From Bugula neritina (lineage: Eukaryota; Bryozoa; Gymnolaemata; Cheilostomatida; Bugulidae), in assembly GCA_964035545.1 (NCBI GenBank), contig OZ037765.1:7266698-7330697 (forward strand): DNA of 64,000 nt, written 5' to 3'. Every line of letters begins with the position of its first letter. Within the stretch, counting starts at the first letter, position 1. A program made the position numbers and the translations under genes. Positions 1 through 14,591 of the stretch are shown in pieces. The notes beneath the pieces are model-generated. The model did not search any database and was not told where the DNA came from. It saw only the letters and a program-made list of their open reading frames with translations.

Positions 1-879
1 TTAATGTTATTGAAAAGTCAAACGGAACTATTGGGACTATTGGTGTGAGCAAGTACTACTAACAGCTATAGTACTTCTAACATTAATTTAAAGTAATAGT
101 AGGTGGAACTGCAATAGTCATTATGATTATGACCATCACTAGTCTAAATCTAATTCTTAAGTGATAGTCTATTACTTTGAGCTAAAGCTTGACTTTATTC
201 TCACTATTACTTTAGTCCCCATTCTATGATTTGTACTACAATACTGACTATGTTCCTTGATATATGTACTGTGTTTTAACTAAATGATAATAAAAATGAT
301 TAACTATGAACATTATATATTTTGACTCGACAAATCAGATGTGGCTTGGTGGTTAGATACCTTATTTCATATGATAATGAGCTCAAGTTCTAACAGACTA
401 ATTGATGGTGTCATAATTGTATTTGTGGCATAATATAACTCTCAATGCTACTGAACCTAATCTTCTTACTGGGTTTCTTACAAATATTGTGGTGTTAAAC
501 AAAAAAAAGTTCTATAATATATATATATATATATTGACTTGATCAAAAACTTACCATTTAAACTAATTTTATACATTCACTAGATTTAGGCTTGCCTTGA
601 ATTTTTTTCTAAATTGACTTGATTAACCATTGACTTGCATGACTTTCACTCACTGTAACTCCACATTTATGTTTAATTTTAAAAAAGTGTTGATGATCTT
701 ACACTGCATGCTTGAGTTACTCGTTGCATCATTTTGCTCTATATTTAAATTGTATTATTTTTAGCTCAAGCTTTAACTAAGCTTCAAGTAAAGCTGCAAG
801 AAAACCTGATTACCTTTGCTGTAAAGTTGTGTAATTGCAAGTGAGTGCAAGTGACATTTTTATTATTTAACAAAAAGTG
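1..879. other. Upstream region of the Rab35 gene, no coding exon seen
   Basis: No exon or recognised gene was found here. The DNA is AT-rich. It holds a short AT microsatellite near 518-535. A tRNA-like stretch at about 338-420 has an A-box-like TGGCTTGGTGGTTAGATAC and only a weak B-box-like segment, so it may be an old SINE fragment. The Rab35 promoter and 5' untranslated region should lie in this stretch, but no TATA box or initiator could be assigned with confidence. Confidence 0.5.
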
Positions 880-4123
<3,244 letters not shown>

Positions 4124-4191
4124 TGAGCTGTTTATCAAAGGGTTTAGCTTTAGTGTCTTCACACTAAATACTGTTTGTATGAGAGCTGAAC

Positions 4192-4197
4192 AATAAA
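4192..4197 (+). terminator. Rab35 polyadenylation signal
   Basis: AATAAA lies 69 bases after the Rab35 stop codon, a usual distance for a short 3' untranslated region. A later AATAAA near 4538 is an alternative. Confidence 0.5.
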
Positions 4198-4505
4198 TAG
4201 TCTCTAGGAGCAAACAGTCCTATTCGAACCTCTGTTTTTATTTTAAAAATAGAAGTTCTAGGAGTTATGCTACCAATAATATGCAACTTTTTCACTACCC
4301 ACTTTTCTGAACTTTCTTCTCACAATGTTAGTGTTTTACTTAATGTAATATCTCGAGTATATTTGACTAACTACTTGTATTTTGATGACAATTTTTGGCA
4401 TACTTTTGCAAGCATCATTGATTTGTCCTCAAAACATTTTTATCTTGACTGGCGATATTATTTTACCTGTATTTAAATAGCATAAAAATGTAAAATATTT
4501 ATATT

Positions 4506-4511
4506 TTTATT
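4506..4511 (-). terminator. Polyadenylation signal of the saposin-like gene
   Basis: AATAAA on the minus strand lies about 180 bases past the TGA stop at 4688-4690. It sits about 310 bases from the Rab35 signal, so the two transcripts converge with a short gap. Confidence 0.4.
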
Positions 4512-4687
4512 ATAAGGTTTGTACTAATTATAACAACTTAATAAACTATTAATTATGTTCAATTTATGTTTGATGTCAGTGATTCAATGTTTATATTTTA
4601 CATCATTGATCTGTCATATAAGATGATGTTGATACATTAGCTTTGCCTAAGAAATGTTGAAAGAAATTGAACTGGAAACAACTAAAA

Positions 4688-7600
4688 TCAGCATACTTTA
4701 AGTAAACCACATATCAAATCAGAATCCAAAAGCTTCTCTACTATATCAGGGAAATCTTCCTTTATTGCAGATTCACACTAAAATAAAAAGCAACTGCTAC
4801 ATTATACATGTATAGATAAGTGCTATTTGTACACATTAGATGATGTGCTTGAAAAATTGCTAGAAAGGTATATAGCTTATTAAAAAATTTTTGGCCAAAG
4901 TTATATACACAAAGATTAAAAGCACTTCTATAACGAAATTATTGAAATATTCTGAACTTCTGACTCGACAATTCAAAGAGCCATCGAGTTGGAATATTTT
5001 AATAAATTCTTAGTTTACAAAAATCCTTCTATCCTTGAATTTTTGTTTTCTTTGAACTACGTGCCAGTACCATTACATGGCTCATTAAATAATGAGTGCT
5101 AAGCATATCAATCAAAATACAAAAGAGCAGAAGATATCATTACAAATAAACATAATAGAGAGCACAAAAATGTTATAATACACAACACTAGTTTAACCCA
5201 ACAAATGCTGAAAGTCTTGCAAGATGAAATTTTTGACTAAGTATATGTGCTTGCATATAGTTTAACTTGTTGCAGGGAAAAGTGCTGAAAAATGTAGCTT
5301 ACAATAATATTTTATAGCACATTGGTTCTAATATGTCTGGACAGCAGTGTAGAGTGAACCAGAACTACTCTAGAAGAAAGTGCACAATGATCTCTTATAA
5401 TAAGCTAAACTACTTAGTCTACATAGTTATACAACTTATGTAACGGATACAATCATTACATATATTTTATACATAATTACTATAAACGATTCAACAACCA
5501 ATGATTGATAAATAAATTTATCAATCACTGGAGCTGGAGCTTTGCAAATGTGTGAGAGTATTAAACTTTTCACCTAATGTATGTTACATCAGCAATAATT
5601 TTTTACACCCAATAGCCTATTATGTTCTTGGAAAATGAAGAGTTTATGCTGGTGGAAATTGGCCAATTTCTACAAAGCTTCATTTAGTTTTTATAATATA
5701 TGCTGGCTATATGCTGCACTGGTAGGATACATAATATATATGATGTGTAAGAGTTAACCTACCGCTTTAGCAGGGTCTGATGGCAGATGGTCACAGAAAA
5801 CAGTGACAATTTCTTTCTCAATATTTCCCTATAAGATAAGGTACACAATTTTAAGTGATGGCAAGTTGTCAACAAAATCTATATAATTGTAATTAGTGAA
5901 GTAACAGGCATATCATACAAAAAATCATATACAAGTCATTTTTGAATTTCTGAAATTAGAATAGAAAGATTTTCAAGAATTTTTATGTGTATTTCTTAAA
6001 GGCAAGAGGTTAATATTGATTACAACATATTTGAAATACCTGTTCCGCTATTACTAGTAACTTTAGCGCTGAAACAGCATCTTTGCACACAGAACAGGTA
6101 AAGCTGTTATTTCCAGCTTTACTACCTCCGACCACACCTTAGGGAAGAGGAAGAATTTTTTACATCATAAGACTATTCAAGTGCTTGATTTGTAAAAATA
6201 AAATACATTTCAAAATTATTACAATGGTTACTCCTATGCAAGCATTTTTACTTTTTAAAGATTGAGCAATTTGAGGAAAAAATTCCCATCAGTTTATTCC
6301 GATAAAAGTTCAGTATAAAATTTATAATTATAGCAGTTTCACAATAAACTGGTGAGTTTTTTTTCCTTTTGCTATATTATAACATGGTGTATGCAATTGA
6401 AGTTAATGCAAACAAAACATAAAATAATAAATTCAGCTGTTGGCTCTAAGACAATCATTTAACAAGAGGAACAATTTCTCTGGAAAGCATCTGTATGGGA
6501 GTCTTGTAGACAATGCTCTGGGAAGATAATAACCAACTTTAAAATTAATAATCTTGTTGTTGCCATTGCACAAAACGGCCAATTCTTAGCTTTATAGACT
6601 TGCATGCCATTTTAAAATCAAAGCAGTTGCGTTACATTAAAATTTCTAACAATTTAACTTTTATTTTTTTTTTATTTCCAAATAACCAGGTTTTTTCTAT
6701 ATTCTATAGCCACTGCTAAGTTATAATTTGTGTACAAAACTATAAGTTTTAACACAATTATTAGACTGCCTTATCTGAATAAATAAATTAAGTTTTTTCT
6801 TGAATCTTCAAGTCAAAGTATACCATTTATTCATAAAACTAAATATTTTCTACAGTCTTAAAGCTGGCCAGTTTATTCTATTTTACGTGAATAATTCATA
6901 ATATTATTTTAATAAAACTGTATGGTTATTGTGCTTGAATTCAAATGCAACAGATTTTATATGATACCTAAATCTCAAATAGCTTGATGCACTACCAGTT
7001 TTGTAGACTATGCAGGTTCAATGTGCACTTTCAGGCGTATACACAATCAACTTTCTTATACATATAGGCTACTATATAAGCTAAAAACTAGTATTAGAAG
7101 ACAAAGTTGTAATAGTGCTTATACTAACAATCAACCATAGGATATTCACTACTAACCTTTGAGAGTTGTATTTGGGCATAAATTGAACCTTTGACAAGCT
7201 TTTTCAGGGGGAAAGTTTTTATATTTCCACAATTGCTGAGCTATGCCTATGGCAACTCCTACACACACCTATAATAATTAGTATAGTGGAAGGTTATACT
7301 TCAGTATCTAAAAAAGTATAACAACTCCAGATAACAATTCTAAGAAAAGTAAGTCAGCCCTTACATGGATGAGCCATATTTTGGCTTTATAGACATTGGC
7401 CCATAGCGCAAAGAAGAGATTCAATACTAGAACTGCAATTACCCAAATACAGAAAGTTCAGGCTCTATCTTTTACTAAGAATATTTCCAGCTGAGAATCT
7501 CTACTACTCCTATATATACTTAGTAGAAGCAACATATCTATTCTAGGGAATCTGAAAGCGCCCTAAATTGACCTACACTCTAAATTTTAAAAATCATTAT

Positions 7601-10600
7601 GCAGTAATAAGTAATGGTATATCTTGTTACAATTTAACAGCAAAACTTATAAATTGATGCTTTTGAAAAAAATCTCAATTTCTGATACTAAGCTGTGTTT
7701 ATTGTATGTCTTGAGTTAGTTTATAGTTTATCTGACCGTTATAATCAACAAATTTAGAATTCCTAGCATCTGTGTGGCTGACAATTTCACAGAATATTGG
7801 CATCAAAAATGTCAACAGAAATTAAATACATTTTTTTCCCTTTTACTTGCTTTAGTTGCTTTGTCTTTCAATCCTGGTGCATGCTGTCAAAATGGTTTAG
7901 CTATGACTAAACCACAGCCATCTCTCTTACTGAACAGTTTTATCTTGTACAACTCTATCTCTTCTGGCTAGCTACTATCAGACTACGGCTCTGGTCTGCT
8001 GAGCTTGCCATAAACTAGAAGTACTAGTGAGTACAATTCAACCTATGCTTAAGCGGCTGCAGGCTATACCAAAGTTTTGTTATTGCTGTCAGTATATGGT
8101 AAGCGTACATGACAATATTTACCTCTTTTTAAGTTGTTATACTTGTTGGTCTTGCAAAATTATAGTTTTTATATTTATACAAAATTCTTAAACCCAATTG
8201 CTTGGCACGCACAGTTCTTATTTCATCACAATTGTTTCTTGATCATTATTTTTTAAAACATTTATACGGTATTAACAAAACATGCTTAGCTTAACATTCA
8301 GTCCATTATACCCATGCACTTTATAGAAATATATTTCTTTAATAGTGATGAATACATGTTGAATAGCTTGACTGAGGAAATATTGATTTGAATCTAAACT
8401 TCGGATCATGAGGGCTTTTTACTTCCTCCTACAACGAGTTGAACTTTTGACCTCCTAAGTTTCAGAAACTTATGACTATATTGGTATGAAATAAGCCCTT
8501 ATAGTCAATTCAGTTCTTGCTCACTATACTACCAGTTGTACACCCAAAAGGTGAGACTCAGCAGTGACATAGCTCCATGATCTCCAGACCGCCTCTTAAA
8601 CCTTTCACCCGAAATTCTATATTTATACTTTTACTAAGAGTGTATGACAACATGCTACAGCTTCCTCCCCCCCCCCACCATAACATTGTCACTGACTAAT
8701 CAGACACTTACGGAGCTGCCATTTGTCAGAATTTCACACAATCCGGCTATTTCCTTGACTAGCTGCTGCTCACTAGTTGTGTTTGCCAAGAAGAACTTCT
8801 CGGCAGCCAACATCGCTGACTCACAAAACAGACAGTTCACTGGTTTGCCTCTCAGAGTTGGTTCACTATGCTGTTTACAAAAATATAATATATTATAAAG
8901 CAGTGTACTATACAATAAAGCACGATAAAGAATAAAGTAGTGGTCACTGAAATGAAATATAAGGGATAAAATAATGAATGTATTCCAATTCAACTGTAAT
9001 AATAGGTTTAGGTGGCAGTTATGAGAAGTAATGACAACTCCTAATTTTCAAGCATTTTGATCCTCAGAAAAGTAAAAGTTCACTGGTGCATTGCTCCGAA
9101 GGTGCATTGTTCCGGAGGTGCATTAGTCCGAAGGTGCATTGGTCCGACAGTTAGTAGAAACAGGATTATATCACTGAGAATATTGTAAATTTCACTCACA
9201 ATCTTGCTATATTATTGCTAGTTGTGGGTGGCATGCGTGTTGCCTACTTGTGATTGTTTAGCCTCAGATTGCTCTATGAGGCTGCCTCAATGAGGGCTGC
9301 ATCATCTATCTACATTCTGTTGTGGCTGCTCCATAAACAAAGTGCACAGTAAGCTATTCGCTAGCCTGTCAGCTAGCAAGCCTGTAATCACCATTGCGCA
9401 GCACTTCATGCAGCAGTGAACACTTAGAGATGAGAAGATACTGATGCATACAGACTACTAATTACAGGCTTGCTAGCTGACAGGCTAGTGAATAGCTTAC
9501 TGTGCACTTTGTTTATGGAGCAGCCACAACAGAATGTAGATAGATGATGCAGCCCTCATTGAGGCAGCCTCATAGAGCAATTTGAGGCTAAACAATCACA
9601 AGTAGGCAACACGCATGCCACCCACAACTAGCAATAATATAGCAAGATTGTGAGTGAAATTTATGATATTCTCAATGATATAATCCTGTTTCTACTAACT
9701 GTCGGACTAATGCACCTTCGGAACAATGGGCCTTCAGAGCAATGCACCTTCAGAATATTGCTCAGTCCCCATAGTATCTAGCTATTTCATGTGTAGAAAC
9801 TGCGATCTTGCTACTTACCAGCTTAGCTGCAGTCCTATCTTTGCCATGATTAGTTCCTACAGAATATTAGCACAATATAACTACACACTGTATGGTATGA
9901 CATTACAAGGGTTTTTTAAACTTATGTTCTTTCATGGAACGCAATTCATATTATATACGATAAACTAAAATTGTTTATTTTACTTAATATCTTACAAATA
10001 TTCCCTAAAAAAACAGTTTGCTTAGAGTCTCCATTTCTGTGAGGACCGACGGAAGATGGGTTTTTGGGCTGCCATGGACTGTGCACCTCATCCTGTTACC
10101 AGCATGATTAAAGGCCCTTCTATTTGTAAGACAGGAGTAAGTATGACTAGATGCCATCTATGGTATCTCCAATGGCTCTGCTGAGATTTGACCTTGACCT
10201 AGCACTTACTACGCCACTCCTCTAACCACTGGACAGTGGTGGCTCCCTCACATGTTCTCTAAGTTTTTTAAGATAAAAATAAGTCTAGTCCAAATGTGCT
10301 TGATACACACGCAGAGGCAAATACAAGAAGTATTTCTGATATTGCTGACATGATTGGCTGGATATGTACAAAATGTTTACTAAAATTTGGTACCTGTATA
10401 ATTATGTGTTTTACAAAGCAACTTGGACATTTAGGTATAGAGTACAATTCAAGTGCAAGTTTGAGAGTACAAGATACTAGTTACAGACCATTTATAGCAT
10501 GAAATCACACTATTGTTAGGAATCTCGCAGTCTCCATGGTGCAATGACTAGCGAGCTTGCTTGCAAGTTGCATGTCTCGGGTTCGAATCCCAGTGGGGGC

Positions 10601-10802
10601 AAAAGTTTTACACAAACCATTTTAATTTCATTTACATATTAGTACTACGGTGTCATTTCGTCTATGCCTATAGGAAAACGGTTAGATTAGGCAGTTTGAA
10701 AACTTTCACAGTGGTTCAACTAGTTCTCTTACCATGATGTACAGTATATCCAGATGACTGACTGAGACACAGCGTTGCTATTACGACTATTATCAGCTTC
10801 AT
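4688..10802 (-). CDS. Saposin-like secreted/lysosomal protein with two saposin B domains, 7 exons
   Basis: Minus-strand exons 10733-10802, 9819-9856, 8712-8870, 7157-7268, 6040-6137, 5763-5828 and 4688-4777 join in phase to 210 residues. Residues 1-18 (MKLIIVVIATLCLSQSSG) form a signal peptide. Two saposin B domains follow, each with the six-cysteine pattern: Cys 49, 52, 81, 91, 114, 120 and Cys 141, 144, 171, 182, 204, 210. Possible N-glycosylation sites are N66-TT, N86-GS and N122-TT. Saposins bind lipids and help lysosomal hydrolases; some relatives form membrane pores. Classic prosaposin has four B domains and flanking A domains; none are seen here. The stop follows the last cysteine directly. 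Exon 2 is only 38 bases, and its phase fits both neighbours exactly. A two-domain prosaposin relative or a secreted saposin-like effector are both possible. Confidence 0.87.
8660..8680. repeat. Short poly-C tract in the saposin gene intron 3
   Basis: A run of C bases lies just downstream of the splice donor at 8711 on the minus strand. It is a G run in the transcript. Nothing else was seen in the rest of this 1.4 kb intron. Confidence 0.5.
9084..9750. mobile_element. Foldback element with about 300-base inverted arms and terminal tandem repeats
   Basis: Arms at about 9084-9388 and 9461-9750 are inverted copies of each other with high identity, around a spacer of about 70 bases. The outer end of each arm is made of three to four tandem copies of a 16-base unit, GGTGCATTNNTCCGAA with variants, pointing inward. 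This is the layout of a foldback (long terminal inverted repeat) transposon. No open frame of useful length lies inside, so it is non-autonomous. It sits in intron 2 of the saposin-like gene (8871-9818). No target duplication was clear. Confidence 0.8.
10040..10255 (-). mobile_element. tRNA-derived SINE in intron 1 of the saposin-like gene
   Basis: On the minus strand it starts with a block like GAGGGAGCCACCACTGTCC, then an A-box-like CCAGTGGTTAGAGGAG, then CCATTGGAGATACC and GGCATCTAGTCATACTTACT. It ends with CCCATCTTCC and CTCACAGAAATGG. The block order matches the SINE in Rab35 intron 4. The B box is decayed. Confidence 0.6.
10530..10600 (+). pseudogene. tRNA-like sequence, probably a tRNA pseudogene or SINE head
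   Basis: The 71 bases have an exact B box GGTTCGAATCC and an A-box-like TGGTGCAATGACTAGC. The end stems (GTCTCCA with TGGGGGC) pair if two G-U pairs are allowed. The D, anticodon and T stems contain mismatches, and no convincing seven-base anticodon loop with a paired stem can be drawn. It is therefore read as a degraded or SINE-associated tRNA rather than a working gene. It lies in the first intron of the saposin-like gene. Confidence 0.45.
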
Positions 10803-10904
10803 GATCGTCTGCTTGCCGGCTGTGCGTGCTGTACAAATTCTGCCACAAGTAATGATAATTCTTACTAACGCGTTGGCTTTTACACTCGGCCCTTATCAAT
10901 CTGA

Positions 10905-10912
10905 TCACGTGA
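10905..10912. promoter_or_regulatory. TCACGTGA E-box (CLEAR-type) upstream of the saposin-like gene
   Basis: The palindrome TCACGTGA lies about 103-110 bases upstream of the ATG at 10802. It is the core of the CLEAR element bound by MiT/TFE factors such as TFEB at lysosomal genes in vertebrates. Saposin genes are known lysosomal targets. The match and its position are seen directly; binding is inferred. Confidence 0.5.
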
Positions 10913-12879
10913 AAGACTGTCATGCAAGTGTTATCATCAAATTCAATGCCAATAATAACAGTTGTTCAGTCACAACTCAATTATATAATACTATGCATAT
11001 TGATATTGAATTTGATAGAACTTTTAAACAGCTAGAGCACCAGACCATACGATTAGATGTTTACAAAACAATCTAACAATTGTAGTACAGTAGAAGTTGA
11101 GCCCCTTCAGAAGCTGATGAATCATTCAGCCAACTTTCTGTCATATTCATAATGATATTTACAGTACAACTTGCGGTTAGAAAAGTTTTGGGATTTATGC
11201 CATTAGCTAGTTTACTGACAAGTGATATTGTAAATGTCCTAGGACCTAGGCAATATATGTGAATTAAGTACAAATTTACTATGCCTCAGCAGAAAACAGC
11301 CCATGTGCATGGTGGTTTGGCCAAAAGTTTTTAGGCATAAACCTAAAAATTATGTTAATAAATTTAATGCCAGTGCCCAAGGCTAAGCTCAATAATTTTT
11401 AAAAGTTATTACACATTAGATTTACAGTGGCTAATGTTATATTATTATATTATATTATTATATAATTATATTATCAATTATAATGTATTCATAATTTTAG
11501 GGAGCTGTACTGAATGTTTTATCTCTATAATTTAAGCTGATGTTATTAGATGATAATAATTATCCACATTAAGCCACATTAAAATGGATGTGAGAGGAAG
11601 TTAGCATAGTTATACCTCGGGGGTTTGCAAATTTAATCTATTATCCAATCAACAATTGAAGACAGTAAAAAGAACCAATAGCATATAAGTATGAGTTGCT
11701 CACACACGTATGCAGTATGTATAAACAAATAAGGGAATATAATTCCAATACTAAGGCAATCTACCATTAATATTTGCAAGAGCTTTTTTTCAAAACCGAT
11801 ATCTTTTAGAATTCAAATAAAGGTAATCTGTTTGATAGTATTACTCACAGTGGACTTTTTTATTTAACTTGTGAATTTAATCACTGCAACAATGAAAGGT
11901 CACAAAAAAGTAGTGTGGGCAAATTTGTCCGAGTTTGTAATACTGTTGTAATACTGTGAGTTTGTAATACTGTTAAATAAAGTAAAATAAAATAAATTTA
12001 ATAATGAAATTCCAAGCTACAGCAGTAGTATGCATATGACCATGTTTATAATGTAAGTTATAAATATTGATGTTATTCATTGAATCTGAATGTTATCATA
12101 ACAGTATATATTTATAATATTGTTTGGCACCATGCAAATACATTTTAAAGCAGGCAGGTTGCAAGTCACAAGACTAGCTGTATAATATGCTGCATGAAGC
12201 ATATAATTTATATAATATTATCTGTTTTGTGGAATATCCAATCAGTAATGGTTTTAATAACTACATGCACAAATCTTGTACTTGCTCTTTAGCCTCCCAA
12301 CAAGCTGATAAAACTACAAGAAGCCTAAAATTAGCATGCACAGAAACAACTGCATACAAGTTTATCCAATAGTCTATAATCTATATCAAGTGGTGTGCTA
12401 TAGAAATTTAACTAGGCTGTTATTGTTTCAACATTACCTTCTATTATTATAACGAGGCAAGTTTAAAATCAAGATATCAACATAAGCAATTTTCTAATAT
12501 AATATTTCATACATATGATCAAGTCAACACAAATAATTCAAGTAATATTAAATATTTTTGTGGATTGTAAAATTATATTATGTATAGTCACTCCGTGCCT
12601 CATTTTATTTTATTATGGAGTTGTCATCTAAACCAAATTGTATCAATTATAGTCACGTGTCATATTATGATGACGGGTTGGTGTAGCAGACCATTTCCGG
12701 AGCTCTGACTTTTAGTCTAAACTCTAAAACTGAAAGTAATAGAAATAGTTTATATTATTGTTATCATCATTCAACATTCTGCCATAATGGTAAAGTAATA
12801 TGCCAAACTGTAACTAGTTTTAAAATATTATTTATGGTCTTCAAAGTTCATCCTCATTCTGAATTGAAAATATCAATAC

Positions 12880-13480
12880 TTATACTTGTAGTTATACTTA
12901 ATCTAAATCTTAGACTTAGAGTTGTACTAATACTAATAGTAATACTAATAGTAATAGTAACACTAATAGTAGTAGTAATACTGATACTAATACTTAACCT
13001 TATAGTTATACTTATAGTTATACTAATAGTAATACTTATACTTATAGTTATACTTAATCTTGCAGTTTTAGTTTCATACTAATGGTAATACTAAGTCCAA
13101 TCATAATCATAATGATAATACTAATACTAATAGTTATACTTATACTTATAGTTATCGTAAATCAAAATGTAATACTAATAGTTATACTTATTTACTATGA
13201 GTATGATACTTATAATAGTTATAGTAATGCTAATACTAATAATAATAGTATAACATTAACTAACACTTTTAGTAATAGTAAAACTAATAGCAATAGTAAT
13301 CGAATAATCCTAATAATTATTTACTTTTAGTACATAATTGTAATACTAATACTAATAGTAATAGTAATACTGTAATAGTAATATAAGTAAGTGTAAGAAT
13401 AATACATATAATTTACTAACTAATAATAGTACTAATAGTAATGTCTATGGTAATAGTAAAACTAATTATAATATACAAAG
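12880..13480. repeat. Degenerate tandem array of ACTAAT/AGTAAT-type units
   Basis: Imperfect units such as taatactaatagtaatag repeat for about 600 bases, with local inversions between AGT- and ACT-rich runs. Related sequence occurs at the window start (about 100-210), at about 50110-50260 and inside the SINE at 60790. Open frames of 82 codons here encode only Ile/Leu/Val-rich strings and come from the repeat. Confidence 0.8.
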
Positions 13481-13501
13481 ATATAGTAGTGCTTGTGTAG
13501 T

Positions 13502-13544
13502 CAATATGAATATTAATATCAATTTGATATTAATATTCATATTG
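13502..13544. repeat. Perfect palindrome with 20-base arms
   Basis: Two exact 20-base inverted arms are separated by three bases. Such a sequence can form a hairpin or cruciform. It lies at the right edge of the ACTAAT array. Confidence 0.85.
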
Positions 13545-14591
13545 GTTCTATTAATAATAGTATTAACTTTAGGATTACTTTTGCAAACATCTAACAAGTT
13601 CAACTTTAAGTTCAAGTCTACATGTAAGACTAAAAGCAAAGCTTGATGTTGCAGTTGAAATCGAAGAGTAAACTATTAAATATTTTAGCTTTCTACAATT
13701 AGATTTTGTTATCATTATTGATAATAAAATTATAGACACAGTGATAGTTATTGTAAAATTAAATGTAAAATTGAATTAACAAATGCCATTTATATTCATA
13801 ATAATAAATAATGTTATCTAAAATAATAATAATAATAATAATATAATAGTAATTTAATATAAATAATTATGCTCTATTCATGTAAAAATATTAATGTAAG
13901 ATAAGGAAGTAGAACTGTACTTGTAAGAGCAATGAAGGCATAGTATGTAGGTTCAAAAAGAAAGTCTGTTTATGCCGCATGAGCTAATAAACTTTCTACA
14001 GTGATAGCAACTATGAACATCCTCTAATTTTTTTTACTATGAGCTAAAATTATATAGATAAGGATAAATATGATGACTTATGTGCTTTAAAATTTTCAAT
14101 TATTTTTAGTTTGCTGTTTTGGTTTGATTTGCTTATCTTAAGGATGGAGACCTTTTCGAGCTATTTTTACTTTAATTGATGCTGTAGAAAAATCTTAGGT
14201 TTGCTTTTACACTGACAAAAGCTATACAGGTGGGTCAGTTAAACATTAAAGTGATCTTATGATCTATAAAAAAGATAAAAATTACCACGCATATATGGTA
14301 TGAATAACATTGAAAATAAGAAAATTAAACTAAACACTTGTTATGGTGTTGCAACCAAATAATTATGAATAATTAGTGTTACAAGATAAATAAATGTAAT
14401 ATTGAAGTGACATATATAACTGGTTGGAAGCTAACTTAATTTATTAGAGAAATAATTTTGCCAATTTTTTTTGAAAGTCTAGTCAATAAAAAGACAATAT
14501 ATCAAACTCCACAAAGTTGAATTTTAGTATTCCTTATAGAGCCGCTCTTAATTTGGACTGTTGATAGCTTATTGCTGATGTGTACCAGTTT

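Larger units (their letters stand above)
10810..14591. other. Gene-free stretch between the divergent saposin and tetraspanin genes
   Basis: About 3.8 kb without a supported exon separates two genes that point away from each other, so both promoters should lie here. It holds the CLEAR-type E-box at its left end, an AT microsatellite near 11435-11480, simple-sequence arrays from about 12880 to 13480, a perfect palindrome at 13502-13544 and an (AAT)n run near 13820-13850. Short open frames here are repeat-driven and do not look like proteins. Confidence 0.6.

Noticed and set aside
10530-10600. Functional tRNA gene
   Set aside because: The A and B boxes look good, but the D, anticodon and T stems have mismatches and no clear anticodon loop; kept only as a tRNA-like pseudogene or SINE head.
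12834-13330. Two adjacent 82-codon open frames coding Ile/Leu/Val-rich strings that look like membrane proteins
   Set aside because: The hydrophobic pattern follows directly from the ACTAAT/AGTAAT repeat; no splice context, start context or family match.
13800-13850. CRISPR-like array
   Set aside because: Only a trinucleotide run; no regular repeat-spacer layout anywhere in the window, and the DNA is plainly animal nuclear.
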